Assembly (NCBI GenBank): GCA_903820085.1 | Contig: CAIJGA010000005.1 | Location: 1 to 64,000 of the forward strand | Source of the DNA: an uncultured Chlorobiaceae bacterium | GTDB taxonomy: Bacteria; Bacteroidota; Chlorobiia; Chlorobiales; Chlorobiaceae | Reading direction: 5' to 3' | DNA: 64,000 bases | Part shown: positions 17,084 to 26,565 of the stretch, piece after piece | Numbering within the stretch: the stretch's first letter is position 1 | Layout of the letters: the number at the start of each line of letters is the position of its first letter | The notes under the pieces: generated by a model | Database searches by the model: none | Seen by the model: the letters and a program-made list of their open reading frames with translations, nothing else | What the model was told of the DNA's origin: nothing | Position numbers and translations under genes: made by a program

Positions 17084-20000
17084 TCAAGTGCCTTCTCTTT
17101 TTCGGTGCGATACTCTTCGATGGTGAGGTTGCGCAACTCCGAGCAGCGTCCATCCTTGTTGTGGACAAAGCCGACACTGGAGACGAAGGGCTCGATGATA
17201 TGGATTTTCTGCAAGGGGGTGACGATGAGGAGTTGCAGGTTGAGCTGTGCGAAGAGTTGCAGGCCGTACTGGGCTGACTCATCGGAGCCGCGTCCGAAGG
17301 CTTCGTCGATGACCACGAAGCGGAAGGAGCGGGAGCGCACAGCGCCCCATTCGAGGCCGAACTGGTAGGCAAGACTGGCGGCAAGGACGGTGTAGGCGAG
17401 TTTCTCCTTCTGTCCTCCGGATTTTCCTCCTGAGTCTGCGTAGTGTTCATGTTCGCTGTTGTCTTCGCGCCACCGTTCGCTTGCTGCAAAAACGAACCAG
17501 TTGCGAACGTCGGTGACTTTGGCGGTCCAGCGCCGGTCGAGGTCGGCATATGCTTCACGGCCACGGAAGCGGTCTATGATGCGGCGCACCTGGAGGAATT
17601 TGGCTTCGGAGTATTGCGCATCATCCGAGCCGGTCAGTGTCCCTTCAGTGCAGGCGCGCAGCTCCGACTGAAAGTCACGGATATCGGCGTCGGGGCTGAT
17701 CTGTACTTCGAGGGTGATGTACCGGCCCGGATTGAAGTCGATTTGCGTGAGCGATTCGTTGAGCCGCGCAATGCGCTCCCTGATGCTCTCCCGTTCGCGA
17801 GCCAGTTGTGACTGAAAATTGGCAACCTCCCGGATGGTGTTTTCGTTGAGCAGCTCCTTGAACCGTTCCTCAAAACGTGGCAGATCGTCGGCCTGGAGTT
17901 GTGCGAACATCGAACGATACTCCGGCCCTGCGGCTATGTTGACATCAACCTCCCGGGTTTCCAGTTTCCACTCCTCCTTGTATTCGGTCATTGCCCGGAT
18001 GATCTTTTCGCCCAACCGGGAGAGCTTCCTGTCCTCGCTGTCGATTTTTGCCTGCAGCCAGTCACGCATCTCCCGTTCGCGATTGTCGCACGATTCAACC
18101 GTCAGCGGCTGGTCACCGAAAGCCTCCTGGCGCATGAGCTGAAGCGTTGCAAAATGCCCGGCAGCTTCGGGCTCCGCTTCATTGAGTATCGTACACGCCT
18201 GTTGCTGCTGCTCATTATTGACGCTGATTTTCTGTTCGATTTTTGAGCGCTTGTCTTTCTTGTCGTCAAGTTGTCGCTCCGTATCCTGCAGTTCAATTTC
18301 GAGTGCGGCCAGTTGGTCGGAAAAGGTTTTCAGAAGATCTGAAGCCGCTTCAAGGTCACGTTTTTCCGTTTCGAGCCGGGCGATGGCAACGGCTACCGGC
18401 TGCCAGTCGAGGTCGCGGAAATCGGGATATTCGCCGAGCCTGGAGAGGATGGTCAGTCGCTCCTTGAGCGATTTTTGCTCCTGCTGCAGCGAGCTGATGC
18501 GGCCTGCGAGTGCGGCAAGCTCTTGCTGTTGCAATCTGGCCTTCTCTTCGAGTGTTGCAATTTTGGCGGCATTGCTCCACCCAAGCACGTAGCGGCTGCG
18601 GTCGTCAAGGCGGTGGCGGTCATCCTTTTCGTGGCGCTCACCGGGTGACTTGATCTGGCCTGCCTGGGTGATGGCTTTTTTCTCCCTCCGGAACTCTTCC
18701 TGGCTTCTGCAGCAGACCAGATCAAAACGATGGGCCACCTCTCGTTCCAGCCAGTCAAAGCAGGGGGAGTCGGCCTTGATGGCGAGCTTGCGTGCCAATG
18801 AGGACGGATGATCGGGCAACTGTTCGCTGCGATTCTGCTGGCGCAGCCGAAAATAGACCAGTCTGCCTTTCAGATTGGTTCTCTCAACCCATTCGGCTAC
18901 TGTCGGGTAGTGATGGTCGGGCACCAGCAGGGATAGGCCGAAGTTGCGAAGCACCCGTTCAATGGCTCCTTCCCAGAGATGCTCCTCCTCTCGAACCTGG
19001 AGCAACTCACCGGCAAAGGGCATCTCAATTTCGGGGAGATTCAGTGCCTTACAAAGCGAGCGCCGCATGGCAATCTGTTTTTCGTCGATATTGCTCATCC
19101 GGGCTTTCAACCCCTTGATCTCGGCGCTCAGTTGCTCATGCTCGTGACGTCCCTGGGTGAAGAGGACGCCCGCCTCATTGAGATCGTTCTGAACCCTTGC
19201 TTCAGCCTCAGCGGTTGCTTCGTGCATGGCTGAGTGGCCGGCACGCTGAAGGTGAAACTCCTCAGCGGTCGCGGCAGGATGCTCTCCCAGTTGGCGAGCA
19301 AGTTCCCCGTATCGGGCCGATTTCTGGTTGCGCCGCTGGAGCTCCTCCTCTTGCTGGCGAATTTCCGCTGCAATACTCTCAATCCGGTCGCCGCCATTTT
19401 CAGCGATGGTTCGGCGCAGCTCACGGTCACGCGCCTGCCGGGTGCGCCGATCCGCTTCAAGGCGTTCGATGGCGATCTGGTGGCGGCTCAGCTCCTCATT
19501 CAGCGAGGTATGGCGTTTTTCAAGCAGTTCGAGCTTGAGGGAGGCGAACCAGGGACGAAGGGTGTCGCGGGAGCCGCGCAGCTCTTCGGCTCGCTCGGCC
19601 ATGGTGTGGTGCGTGTCGCAATCAGCCACCAGAGGGCCCAGCATCTCTATCTGCCGCTTCGCTTTGAGAACAGCTTCGTGCGCCCGGTTGAGATCTTCGA
19701 AATGCTGGATAAGGGCGGCAATGCGTGGCTCGACAGTGAAGGGCTCAAGCATGTGGAGTCGCACGAAATCGGTCAGGTTCCCTACCGACTTGAGCGAGAC
19801 TGTTTGATGAAAGAGGTCGAGCGCCTGCTCATTTTCAATGCCGAAGCGTCGCCGGAACCAGGCGCCGTAAGGAGGAAAGGTTTCGAACAGCTCAACTCCC
19901 GCTCCGCGCAAGCGCTTGCGCAGGGCCCCGATTTCGGTGCCAAAGCCTGAAAAATCGACTGCGATAGACAAGTCGCCCTCACAGGCGGTATAGAGGCGAG

Positions 20001-20448
20001 CTGGCTGTGCGGCATCCTTCATCCAGAAAATTTGTGCGAGGGTAACGGTCTTGTCGTACCCTTCGTTATGAAAGACGCCAAGAATGACCGAATAACTGTT
20101 GGATTCGCGCAGGGCAACCGGCTTGGCGCCGCCTCCGAGGCTCTCCTGCCGCTCTGACTTGAAGTAGCCCAGCACGTAGGAACGCAAGGTGCGTTCACGG
20201 TTATCTGCACCTGCCGCCTTGTTGTAGGCAATGCGCTGGCTTGGCACAAGCAGGGTAGTTACGGCATCGACCAGCGTTGATTTTCCCGAACCGATATCTC
20301 CCGTGAGAAGCCCGTTTTTTCCGCCCAGCTTGAGCGTCCATACCCGCCCGTCGAAGGTGCCCCAGTTGAATATTTCAAGTCGTTGCAGGCGAAAACCGGC
20401 CAGACGGTCATCGGCAATAAATCCCATTTCAAGCGCCTCACTCATCAT
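17080..20448 (-). CDS. jetC: Wadjet SMC/MukB-like ATPase JetC
   Basis: The motor of the Wadjet loop-extrusion complex, related to MukB. A 1122-residue protein with Walker A GDIGSGKSTLV (residues 50-60) at the N-terminus and long predicted coiled coils (roughly 230-480 and 600-900, rich in Glu/Arg/Gln/Leu heptads). At the C-terminus lie the ABC signature GGKSGGQKEKLAYTVLAAS and Walker B FRFVVIDEAFGRGSDE. The gene overlaps jetB by 11 bp and jetD by 4 bp. A sampled line (18781-18840) is about 60% GC, higher than the surrounding genome, which suggests the system was acquired as a block. Confidence 0.95.
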   Translation of the reverse strand: MMSEALEMGFIADDRLAGFRLQRLEIFNWGTFDGRVWTLKLGGKNGLLTGDIGSGKSTLVDAVTTLLVPSQRIAYNKAAGADNRERTLRSYVLGYFKSERQESLGGGAKPVALRESNSYSVILGVFHNEGYDKTVTLAQIFWMKDAAQPARLYTACEGDLSIAVDFSGFGTEIGALRKRLRGAGVELFETFPPYGAWFRRRFGIENEQALDLFHQTVSLKSVGNLTDFVRLHMLEPFTVEPRIAALIQHFEDLNRAHEAVLKAKRQIEMLGPLVADCDTHHTMAERAEELRGSRDTLRPWFASLKLELLEKRHTSLNEELSRHQIAIERLEADRRTRQARDRELRRTIAENGGDRIESIAAEIRQQEEELQRRNQKSARYGELARQLGEHPAATAEEFHLQRAGHSAMHEATAEAEARVQNDLNEAGVLFTQGRHEHEQLSAEIKGLKARMSNIDEKQIAMRRSLCKALNLPEIEMPFAGELLQVREEEHLWEGAIERVLRNFGLSLLVPDHHYPTVAEWVERTNLKGRLVYFRLRQQNRSEQLPDHPSSLARKLAIKADSPCFDWLEREVAHRFDLVCCRSQEEFRREKKAITQAGQIKSPGERHEKDDRHRLDDRSRYVLGWSNAAKIATLEEKARLQQQELAALAGRISSLQQEQKSLKERLTILSRLGEYPDFRDLDWQPVAVAIARLETEKRDLEAASDLLKTFSDQLAALEIELQDTERQLDDKKDKRSKIEQKISVNNEQQQQACTILNEAEPEAAGHFATLQLMRQEAFGDQPLTVESCDNREREMRDWLQAKIDSEDRKLSRLGEKIIRAMTEYKEEWKLETREVDVNIAAGPEYRSMFAQLQADDLPRFEERFKELLNENTIREVANFQSQLARERESIRERIARLNESLTQIDFNPGRYITLEVQISPDADIRDFQSELRACTEGTLTGSDDAQYSEAKFLQVRRIIDRFRGREAYADLDRRWTAKVTDVRNWFVFAASERWREDNSEHEHYADSGGKSGGQKEKLAYTVLAASLAYQFGLEWGAVRSRSFRFVVIDEAFGRGSDESAQYGLQLFAQLNLQLLIVTPLQKIHIIEPFVSSVGFVHNKDGRCSELRNLTIEEYRTEKEKALE

Positions 20449-21073
20449 TTCCCTCCATAGGTTTTACCGGTCGCTGCAGGTATTCGTCAAGTCGTTTATC
20501 AAAATCGGCCAACCACTGGGCGTCGATAAATGCCTTGATAATCCGGCGCACCTCGATCATCTGTCTCTCTCCACGCAAACGGCGGATAAAACCAAGATCG
20601 GCGATTTTATTCAGTGTTGCATCAACCTGGTCAATCAACTTGACCTCATTGCTGGCAGGGGGTAGAAAAATCCGGATCAGCTCAACTACCTCATCCCGCG
20701 AAAGAATCAGGCGTGTGTCGCCGGCTCCGGCATCAAATTCGGCCAGTTTTTTGCGCAGCAGCGCCAGCAGCAGGCTGACCGGGTAGGAGAGCTGGCGGCG
20801 TGCCATCAGGCGTAGGGTGCTGTTCGCCCCCTCCGTTTCGCCCTCACTGTGCGATCGCAAAAAAGCGTATCCTTCCGACTCATCAAGAATCAATTCCAGA
20901 CCAAGCACCGCTACGTAATCGCGAACTGCGGCCATAAGGTTGAGCAAAGCACTCCATAATGCAGGATTCTCTTCCTGGTAGATCACCCCCTTCAAAAGGG
21001 TAATCAGGATGGAAGAGAGTTCCAAAGCAGAAGAGTGCAAAAGGCCGGTTTCAGTCTCTGTATGGTTCATCAT
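20438..21073 (-). CDS. jetB: Wadjet MukE-like subunit JetB (DUF4194)
   Basis: JetB is the KITE/MukE-like winged-helix component that bridges the kleisin JetA to the ATPase JetC. I place the start at ATG 21073, where the JetA stop and this start share a base (TGATG). That gives 211 residues (MMNHTETETGLLHSSALELS...); a longer frame back to 21139 would run inside jetA. Typical blocks are LWSALLNLMAAVRDYVAVLG, ARRQLSYPVSLLLALLRKKL and a C-terminal LIDQVDATLNKIADLGFI. It overlaps jetC downstream. Cytoplasmic and non-catalytic. Confidence 0.9.
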   Translation of the reverse strand: MMNHTETETGLLHSSALELSSILITLLKGVIYQEENPALWSALLNLMAAVRDYVAVLGLELILDESEGYAFLRSHSEGETEGANSTLRLMARRQLSYPVSLLLALLRKKLAEFDAGAGDTRLILSRDEVVELIRIFLPPASNEVKLIDQVDATLNKIADLGFIRRLRGERQMIEVRRIIKAFIDAQWLADFDKRLDEYLQRPVKPMEGNDE

Positions 21074-22518
21074 CAGTTTCTCATAATAATAATCCGCTGC
21101 AGGGTTGCCCGGCGGGTCACACCTGTTGCGCTCTCCCATTGCATTTCTTCCTGCCCTTCTTCATCCACTGTCGTCCTGAACTTCTCCCCGGCAAGTTGCA
21201 GATAGGCCACCAGCTCGGCCAGCCCGTTTCTCAAAGGATGACGCTCAATCACCTCACCGAGGGTGACCTGGCTGCGCATCTGGAGTTCCAGGCGGATATT
21301 TCGCAGCAGCTCTGCCCGGTTGACAACTATCTGGGCGTAAAGCGCTGCGGTATCAATCTCCGCATCTCCCTCATCAAGAGCGATACCGGCAATCAGCGGC
21401 TTGAAGGGAGGGCGATAGAGCGCTCGCTCGAACGGCAGTTCAATGAGCGCGGTGGAACCGTCAAGAGGCATGAAACCGCCTGAAGGGAGATCATCGCGCA
21501 AATCAAGGGCCTGGGTTTCGATATTGTGCAGAATATCCATGATGCGCCGATTCTCAAGCCATGCCTTGTCATCAAGAAAGCGGCGTAACTGTTCGGAAAG
21601 TCGAGCCACCGTTCGCTGGGTATGCTCTCCGGCCTCCAGCCAGTCGTAGTGAACGCGCCGCAAACGGCTGTCGGGGCGCATGGAGACAATCGGTGGCAAG
21701 GCCAGCACCTCTTCGAGCAGCAGGCTCAGCTCCTCCTGCCGTGACTGCGACATAAGGAAATCCCAGAATGCCCTGAAACTTTTCCCCTGATCAGAATCGG
21801 CGATGGCATCACGCTCTCCCATGATCTGTTCAAGCAGCGCTCCCTTGGCACCCTCCCAGAGGGCAATGCGCTCACGTACTAGGCGATCGAGGGTGCGAAA
21901 GTTATGTTCAACCTCACGAAAATCGGTCAGCAATTCACGGGCCAGTTGCAGAAACTGCTGGAAGCGATCCTTCAGGCCGGTATCATCAAGCAGCGATATC
22001 TCTCCGGCACGGATGCGCCCAATTTCGGCATCAATATCGTCACGTCGCTTTTGCAGCTCCGCAATCCGCACTTCAGGATCGGTCTGGCTTCCCATGCTCA
22101 TCTGGCGCAACAGTTCGAAGAGGGTAAGCAGTCGCGACTCCGTCCCCACAAAAGCACGCTCGGCTAGCCCTTCAAGCCAGGCCAGTGCTTTTTCAGTTGA
22201 GGCAGTCAAGTCAAAATGAGGCTCATCTGTCCCGTCCGGATAGAATTTGCGCAGCCATCCCTTGTCGTTGTCGGCCCAATCGTTCAGGTAGCTTTGCGCC
22301 GTACCGGGAAGTGTGTCGGCGCCCAATTGCTGGCGCAGGGCAAACAGTTCATCTTCCAGTGCCTCAACCAGATCCGCCTGAGAGAGTATCCGCACATTCG
22401 GCACAATAAAGACCCGGTGCAGAAAACCGGCTACCAGCGGAGCGTGCTGTGCGCACAACAATCGCCATGCAGGATGGTTCTGACGGAGCAGGTTCAGGGT
22501 GGTGTAGTCGAGAGCCAA
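21073..22518 (-). CDS. jetA: Wadjet kleisin JetA (DUF3375)
   Basis: JetA is the MukF-like kleisin that closes the JetC ring. The 481-residue protein starts MALDYTTLNLLRQNHPAWRL, the usual opening of the DUF3375 family (helix-turn-helix-like N-domain). Helical, Arg/Glu-rich middle and ...LRRVHYDWLEAGEHTQRTVA blocks follow, with a C-terminal winged-helix part near LGEVIERHPLRNGLAELVAY. It is first in the minus-strand order jetA-jetB-jetC-jetD, all overlapping, so one promoter upstream of 22518 probably drives the set. The 116-bp gap to the upstream ATPase gene shows no clear terminator, so read-through from it is possible. Confidence 0.92.
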   Translation of the reverse strand: MALDYTTLNLLRQNHPAWRLLCAQHAPLVAGFLHRVFIVPNVRILSQADLVEALEDELFALRQQLGADTLPGTAQSYLNDWADNDKGWLRKFYPDGTDEPHFDLTASTEKALAWLEGLAERAFVGTESRLLTLFELLRQMSMGSQTDPEVRIAELQKRRDDIDAEIGRIRAGEISLLDDTGLKDRFQQFLQLARELLTDFREVEHNFRTLDRLVRERIALWEGAKGALLEQIMGERDAIADSDQGKSFRAFWDFLMSQSRQEELSLLLEEVLALPPIVSMRPDSRLRRVHYDWLEAGEHTQRTVARLSEQLRRFLDDKAWLENRRIMDILHNIETQALDLRDDLPSGGFMPLDGSTALIELPFERALYRPPFKPLIAGIALDEGDAEIDTAALYAQIVVNRAELLRNIRLELQMRSQVTLGEVIERHPLRNGLAELVAYLQLAGEKFRTTVDEEGQEEMQWESATGVTRRATLQRIIIMRN

Positions 22519-22634
22519 AAGTGCAGCGTTGAATCTGGTGGAAAAAGTACCGCCGGAAGCGGGCGGGATTTGGGGGTGAATTTAAAGCTTTTTTTGCGGT
22601 TTTCTCTGGATTTTGATGCGATGTGAACGGGAGC

Positions 22635-23921
22635 CTATTCGAGCAACAGCCAGCGATAGAGCGGCATGACCGTAACGGCTATTCCATGATGCTCAAATTC
22701 TTCCGCCCAGTTGAGAGTGAGAATCAGGCCACGGCGCAACCCGAACTTGTTGCAGCACTCAGTAAGACCGCGAAGCTCCCGGTGGCGTGTTTTTGCATCG
22801 CTGACAGTGGCCGAAACCTGAATGGCCTCCGTCACATCGAAACCCTTTTTGACAATGAAATCACATTCCGATTTATCCTTGAAAAAGTAGATCTCCTTTT
22901 CCCGCCGCTTGAGTTCCAGAAAAACAGCCTGCTCCAGAGCCTTGCCGGTATCGTCCGAAAATTTGAAATCAAGAGCGTTTAACAGCCCGGTGTCGATCAC
23001 ATAGACCTTTCTCTCACCCAGTTCCCGATCAACAAGCGAGCTGGAATATTTCCTCAGTATTTGGGCGAGGTATATATTTACGGCAGCTTCGAGGTAGTCG
23101 TACAACAGGTTCTTGCCGATCTTGAATCCCGACGACTTCAATTCGTTATAGATATTATTGACCGAAAGCTGCTTTGTTGCCGATGAGATGATTCGCTTCA
23201 GAAAAAATTTCAGAGCAGGGAGGTTTTTGATTTCGTACCGCTCAACCAGGTCACGGTATATCATGACATTGAAATATTCCTGCAACACCCGATTACGCAA
23301 CGCATCATCATAGCCGATTACCTCAGGAAAGCCACCATGCTTGAGATAGTTCTCCAGATGATGATTGATGAGGGCAATAGAGTGTGTGCTGTTCAGGTCT
23401 GGCTTCACCTCCTTGAAGGTCAGGTACTCACTGAAAGAGAGGGGAAACACCTCATAACTGATGGTTCTCCCCCGTAAACTGGTGGCGATGTCACTGCTCA
23501 GGAATCGTGCGTTTGAGCCGGTAATAAAGATGTTTTTCGTGCCACGGTCATAGATGCGCCGCACAAACTTGTCCCAACCCGCAATATTCTGAATTTCATC
23601 AAAGAAAAAAGAGCACCTATCAAGGAGCATACTCGGATAAAGCTCCTGCCATGCCTGCAAGAGGAGATCCAACTCCTCTGTTTTTAGATCCAGCCGCTCA
23701 TCTTCAAAGTTGACATAGAGAATTGAGGTTATCGGCACTCCCTTTTGCAAGAGTTCACTGATGACGTTGAACAGCAAAGAGGTCTTGCCGCTACGCCGCA
23801 CCCCCACAAGGGTAATGATCTTGCCCGTATCCAGAGGAACCTGCAGCGAGCGCCTTTTCAGGGCTGGCAACGCAGTGACATGGAAGTCTCTGATAATCTG
23901 TTTTATGGTTTCTTTCTTCAT
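22635..23921 (-). CDS. AAA ATPase with DUF4143 domain
   Basis: P-loop ATPase of the AAA_14/DUF4143 type. Walker A is GVRRSGKTSLL (near residue 45 of the chosen start), Walker B is CSFFFDEIQNI, a sensor-like block is IFITGSNARFLSS, and the GGFPEVI block is characteristic. The C-terminal DUF4143 part, with KALEQAVFLELKRR and SECDFIVKKG (a PD-(D/E)xK nuclease-like look), is expected in the family. The start at 23921 (MKKETIKQ) is preferred over the in-frame ATG six codons earlier. Role poorly known; family members are scattered in mobile and accessory regions. It lies just upstream of the Wadjet genes on the same strand but is not a recognised part of that system. Confidence 0.88.
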   Translation of the reverse strand: MKKETIKQIIRDFHVTALPALKRRSLQVPLDTGKIITLVGVRRSGKTSLLFNVISELLQKGVPITSILYVNFEDERLDLKTEELDLLLQAWQELYPSMLLDRCSFFFDEIQNIAGWDKFVRRIYDRGTKNIFITGSNARFLSSDIATSLRGRTISYEVFPLSFSEYLTFKEVKPDLNSTHSIALINHHLENYLKHGGFPEVIGYDDALRNRVLQEYFNVMIYRDLVERYEIKNLPALKFFLKRIISSATKQLSVNNIYNELKSSGFKIGKNLLYDYLEAAVNIYLAQILRKYSSSLVDRELGERKVYVIDTGLLNALDFKFSDDTGKALEQAVFLELKRREKEIYFFKDKSECDFIVKKGFDVTEAIQVSATVSDAKTRHRELRGLTECCNKFGLRRGLILTLNWAEEFEHHGIAVTVMPLYRWLLLE

Positions 23922-24185
23922 GATAAAGACAATATACAAGATTTCTTCTCTGTGGGAAGGAAGAAATGAGGATAAAGAGGGAGCGCTTCAGGCATAAAAT
24001 AATTGTTGGTCGCCGGCAGTTTGGCTCCAAAATGTCCGAAAGGAGGAAAAGATTTGTCTTCGAACAGAATATTTATCTGCCCGTCATCATGCAGAAAAAC
24101 GTTCAAGGCAGAGGTGGTTCACTCCTTTTCGCTTAAGATTTGTGCTCATAATCAGCTTGAAATGATCGGAACATGGAGGGCAAGC
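23922..24185. other. Intergenic stretch between ftsE and the ATPase gene
   Basis: About 260 bp with no recognised gene. A 62-codon minus-strand frame (24106-23918) overlaps the ATPase start and resembles no family I know. The region presumably carries the promoter of the ATPase gene and the 3' end of the ftsE transcript. Confidence 0.35.
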
Positions 24186-24893
24186 TCATGTCTGTGGTGC
24201 TGCTGCCGACGGCCTGAAGCCTGTAGCACAGGGCTCCATGGTGGTTTCTACAATGTTGAGATCCTTGATCTGCAATGTTCTGAAAGGAGAGTGGCAGACC
24301 AGTTCGTAATCGTGGGTACCGATAATGACGGTGATCCCTTTCTGGTGTATCCTTTTCAGGTATTCAAGGATTTCAAGCGAGGTGTCGGGGTCGAGATTTC
24401 CGGTTGGTTCGTCGGCAAGGATGACCAAGGGTTCGCGCACCAGCGCTCTTGCAATGGCTATTCTCTGCTGTTCTCCCCCTGAGAGCATGAGAGGCATCTG
24501 TTTTGACGCATGTTCAAGGCCTACGCTTTCGAGTGCATGCATCACCTTTTCCTGGATGAGTGTCTCCTTGGTGCCGGTTACCATCAGTACAAAGGCCAGA
24601 TTGTCATAGACATTTCGGTCTTCGAGCAGCCGGAAATCCTGGAACACTATGCCGAGTTTGCGGCGCAGGTGCGGTATCTCCCGTTTTTTGATGGTGCGCG
24701 AGCTGTATCCGGCAATCCGTATCTCTCCTTTTTTCGGACGGATATCCATGTACAGCGATTTGAGCAGCGTTGACTTCCCGCTGCCGCTTTTGCCGACAAT
24801 ATAGACAAGCTCGCCCTGCTGAATGGTCAGGTTCAGGTTCCGGAAAACCGGTTTGTTATCAAGTTCGAGGTCAACGTTGATGAATGAGATCAT
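24186..24893 (-). CDS. ftsE: FtsE-like ABC ATPase
   Basis: ATP-binding protein of the FtsE/LolD class. Walker A is [17 protein letters not shown]-loop [20 protein letters not shown], signature [15 protein letters not shown], Walker [16 protein letters not shown], and H-loop [11 protein letters not shown]. FtsE with FtsX controls peptidoglycan hydrolases at the septum or envelope. The start is placed at 24893 ([11 protein letters not shown]), where ATG overlaps the pdxA stop (ATGA); a longer frame to 24962 would run into pdxA. No ftsX gene follows on this strand, so the membrane partner must be elsewhere if this is a true FtsE. The 235 residues include a short C-terminal tail beyond the usual domain. 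Confidence 0.85.
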   Translation of the reverse strand: MISFINVDLELDNKPVFRNLNLTIQQGELVYIVGKSGSGKSTLLKSLYMDIRPKKGEIRIAGYSSRTIKKREIPHLRRKLGIVFQDFRLLEDRNVYDNLAFVLMVTGTKETLIQEKVMHALESVGLEHASKQMPLMLSGGEQQRIAIARALVREPLVILADEPTGNLDPDTSLEILEYLKRIHQKGITVIIGTHDYELVCHSPFRTLQIKDLNIVETTMEPCATGFRPSAAAPQT

Positions 24894-25891
24894 AATAGGT
24901 GTTCTGTTTGTTTTTTTCTGTTCTGGGCGATAGTTATGGCAAGCAGCGTTGCCTCGTAACAACTTCTTTCGGAGGCAACTCCTTTTCCGGCAATATCGAA
25001 GCCGGTTCCGTGATCGGGCGATGTCCGCACAATCGGCAGGCCGAGCGTGACGTTTACTCCGGTGTCGAAGGCGAGCACCTTGAAGGGGAGCAGCCCCTGA
25101 TCGTGATACATCGCCACGACAATATCGTAATGAATGTACATTTTTGATCCGAAAAAGCCGTCAGCAGGGAAGGGACCATCCACCTGGAGCCGGGTTGAAA
25201 GTCTTTCAATGCAGGGTCGGATGATATCCAGCTCTTCGCGGCCAATCACGCCGCCATCGGAAGCGTGGGGGTTGAGGCCAAGCACAGCAATGCGTGGCCC
25301 GGCAATGCCGAAATCGGTTTTCAGCGAATTGGCCAGAGCAGCAAGAAAAGCATCAAGGTCCATCTTCCGGATCAGCGAGGTGACCTCTTCAAGAGGTTCG
25401 TGAATGGTGGCAAGGGCTACCTTGAGGTTCAGGAGCGGATCAAAGAACATCATGGTTGGAGCGGATACCGCAAACATCTTGCCGAGAAATCCCGTATGGC
25501 CTTTTTCTTCGCAGCCTGAGAGTGCAATGGCTTCCTTGTGTATCGGGGCCGTGACAAGGGCGTCACACAGGCCATCGCGGCAAAGTTCAGCCGCGGCTTT
25601 GAGCGACTTCAAGGCGAGCCGTCCAGCTTCGGCCGATATGGTGCCGGGCCGGATGATCTCCGGCTCACCGATGCTCAGCACCGGCAGAACCCCGCAGCGT
25701 ACCGGAGCAGCAGCACTGTCAACCAGTTCCAGCTCTACCGGCAGGTCAAGCGCTTTCCGGTAAAAGTCCATCACACCATACGAGCCGGCGACAAGAAACG
25801 AATGGCCGTAGCGTTCAAGTTTCAGAAAGCTTTTCAGAATGATTTCCGGCCCGATGCCGTGAGGGTCACCGATGGACCAGACAATGCGCAT
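24890..25891 (-). CDS. pdxA: 4-hydroxythreonine-4-phosphate dehydrogenase
   Basis: NAD(P)-dependent oxidative decarboxylase of pyridoxal 5'-phosphate synthesis (DXP-dependent route), forming 3-amino-2-oxopropyl phosphate. Motifs in order: GDPHGIGPEIILKSF, TAPIHKEAIALSGC, GHTGFLGKMF, LGLNPHASDGGVIGREE, GPFPADGFFG, YDIVVAMYHDQGLLPFKVLA (metal His) and VRTSPDHGTGFDIAGKG. The length of 333 is typical. The gene starts 2 bp after the DUF4293 gene and overlaps ftsE by 4 bp, forming a compact three-gene unit. Confidence 0.96.
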   Translation of the reverse strand: MRIVWSIGDPHGIGPEIILKSFLKLERYGHSFLVAGSYGVMDFYRKALDLPVELELVDSAAAPVRCGVLPVLSIGEPEIIRPGTISAEAGRLALKSLKAAAELCRDGLCDALVTAPIHKEAIALSGCEEKGHTGFLGKMFAVSAPTMMFFDPLLNLKVALATIHEPLEEVTSLIRKMDLDAFLAALANSLKTDFGIAGPRIAVLGLNPHASDGGVIGREELDIIRPCIERLSTRLQVDGPFPADGFFGSKMYIHYDIVVAMYHDQGLLPFKVLAFDTGVNVTLGLPIVRTSPDHGTGFDIAGKGVASERSCYEATLLAITIAQNRKKQTEHLL

Positions 25892-25893
25892 CT

Positions 25894-26358
25894 TCAGAGC
25901 CGTTTGTATGCGTTGGCGATCTTATCATCTTTCTTTACCCCTTTCAAAGCCAGCCAGAGCAGCACCGGTTCGGGCAGAAGAATGAAAAATCCCGCTTCAG
26001 GCTTGTGGGAGAATGCAATGCAGGTGCAGCTGAAATACTGGTTCAGGAAATGTGCAGAGGCAAGGCCCGAAAGCAGATCGCCGAGAAAGAAGATCATGCC
26101 AAGCAGAATGAGTTTTTTCTGAAGGTCTCTTTTTTTATAGAGAAAGATGGCAGCAAGAGAGACAATAGCCGTCAGGGGAGAAAAGATACCTGCTGCATAG
26201 CTGCTTATGACCTGCATAATTCCCGCGTCGGGGAATGAGGCAAAATCGGTGACCAAAAAGAGTCGTATGGTGCTGAAACTCCAGAACGGAAACATCATGC
26301 TCGCCACAGCAAGCAGAGCGACAAGGAAAAGGTAAAGAGTCTGAATTCTGGCTGCCAT
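25894..26358 (-). CDS. DUF4293 family membrane protein
   Basis: A 154-residue protein with the start typical of DUF4293 (MAARIQTLYLFLVALLAVAS). Four hydrophobic segments are visible: about residues 8-28, 47-70 (with ISSYAAGIFSPLTAIVSLAA following), 83-100 and 125-143. The segment after YKKRDLQKKLILLGM is a conserved positive loop. Function unknown; the family is found in Bacteroidota and Chlorobiota and supports that placement. First gene of a minus-strand unit with pdxA (2-bp gap) and ftsE. Confidence 0.8.
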   Translation of the reverse strand: MAARIQTLYLFLVALLAVASMMFPFWSFSTIRLFLVTDFASFPDAGIMQVISSYAAGIFSPLTAIVSLAAIFLYKKRDLQKKLILLGMIFFLGDLLSGLASAHFLNQYFSCTCIAFSHKPEAGFFILLPEPVLLWLALKGVKKDDKIANAYKRL

Positions 26359-26565
26359 GGTATGGTGAGGTTAAAGGTCATGAAAACAACTACCATCAAT
26401 ATACATAATCAGGCGAAAAGTGTTTTGAAGGAAAAATGATCCACTCTCTTTATGGCATAAAGAATACCCTATTTACGGGATTTCATGCAAGTAAAATCTA
26501 TGACATATTCTACTTCAGAATAAATGCAGAAAAGTGATCTTCAGGATTTTATCAAAGGAAACCAT

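Noticed and set aside
20019-22626. Plus-strand frames opposite the Wadjet genes
   Set aside because: The minus-strand genes overlap in canonical order and carry family motifs; the plus frames reflect GC-rich codon bias.
23918-24106. 62-codon minus-strand frame before the DUF4143 ATPase
   Set aside because: No recognised family, and its 3' end overlaps the ATPase start; noted only as part of the gap.
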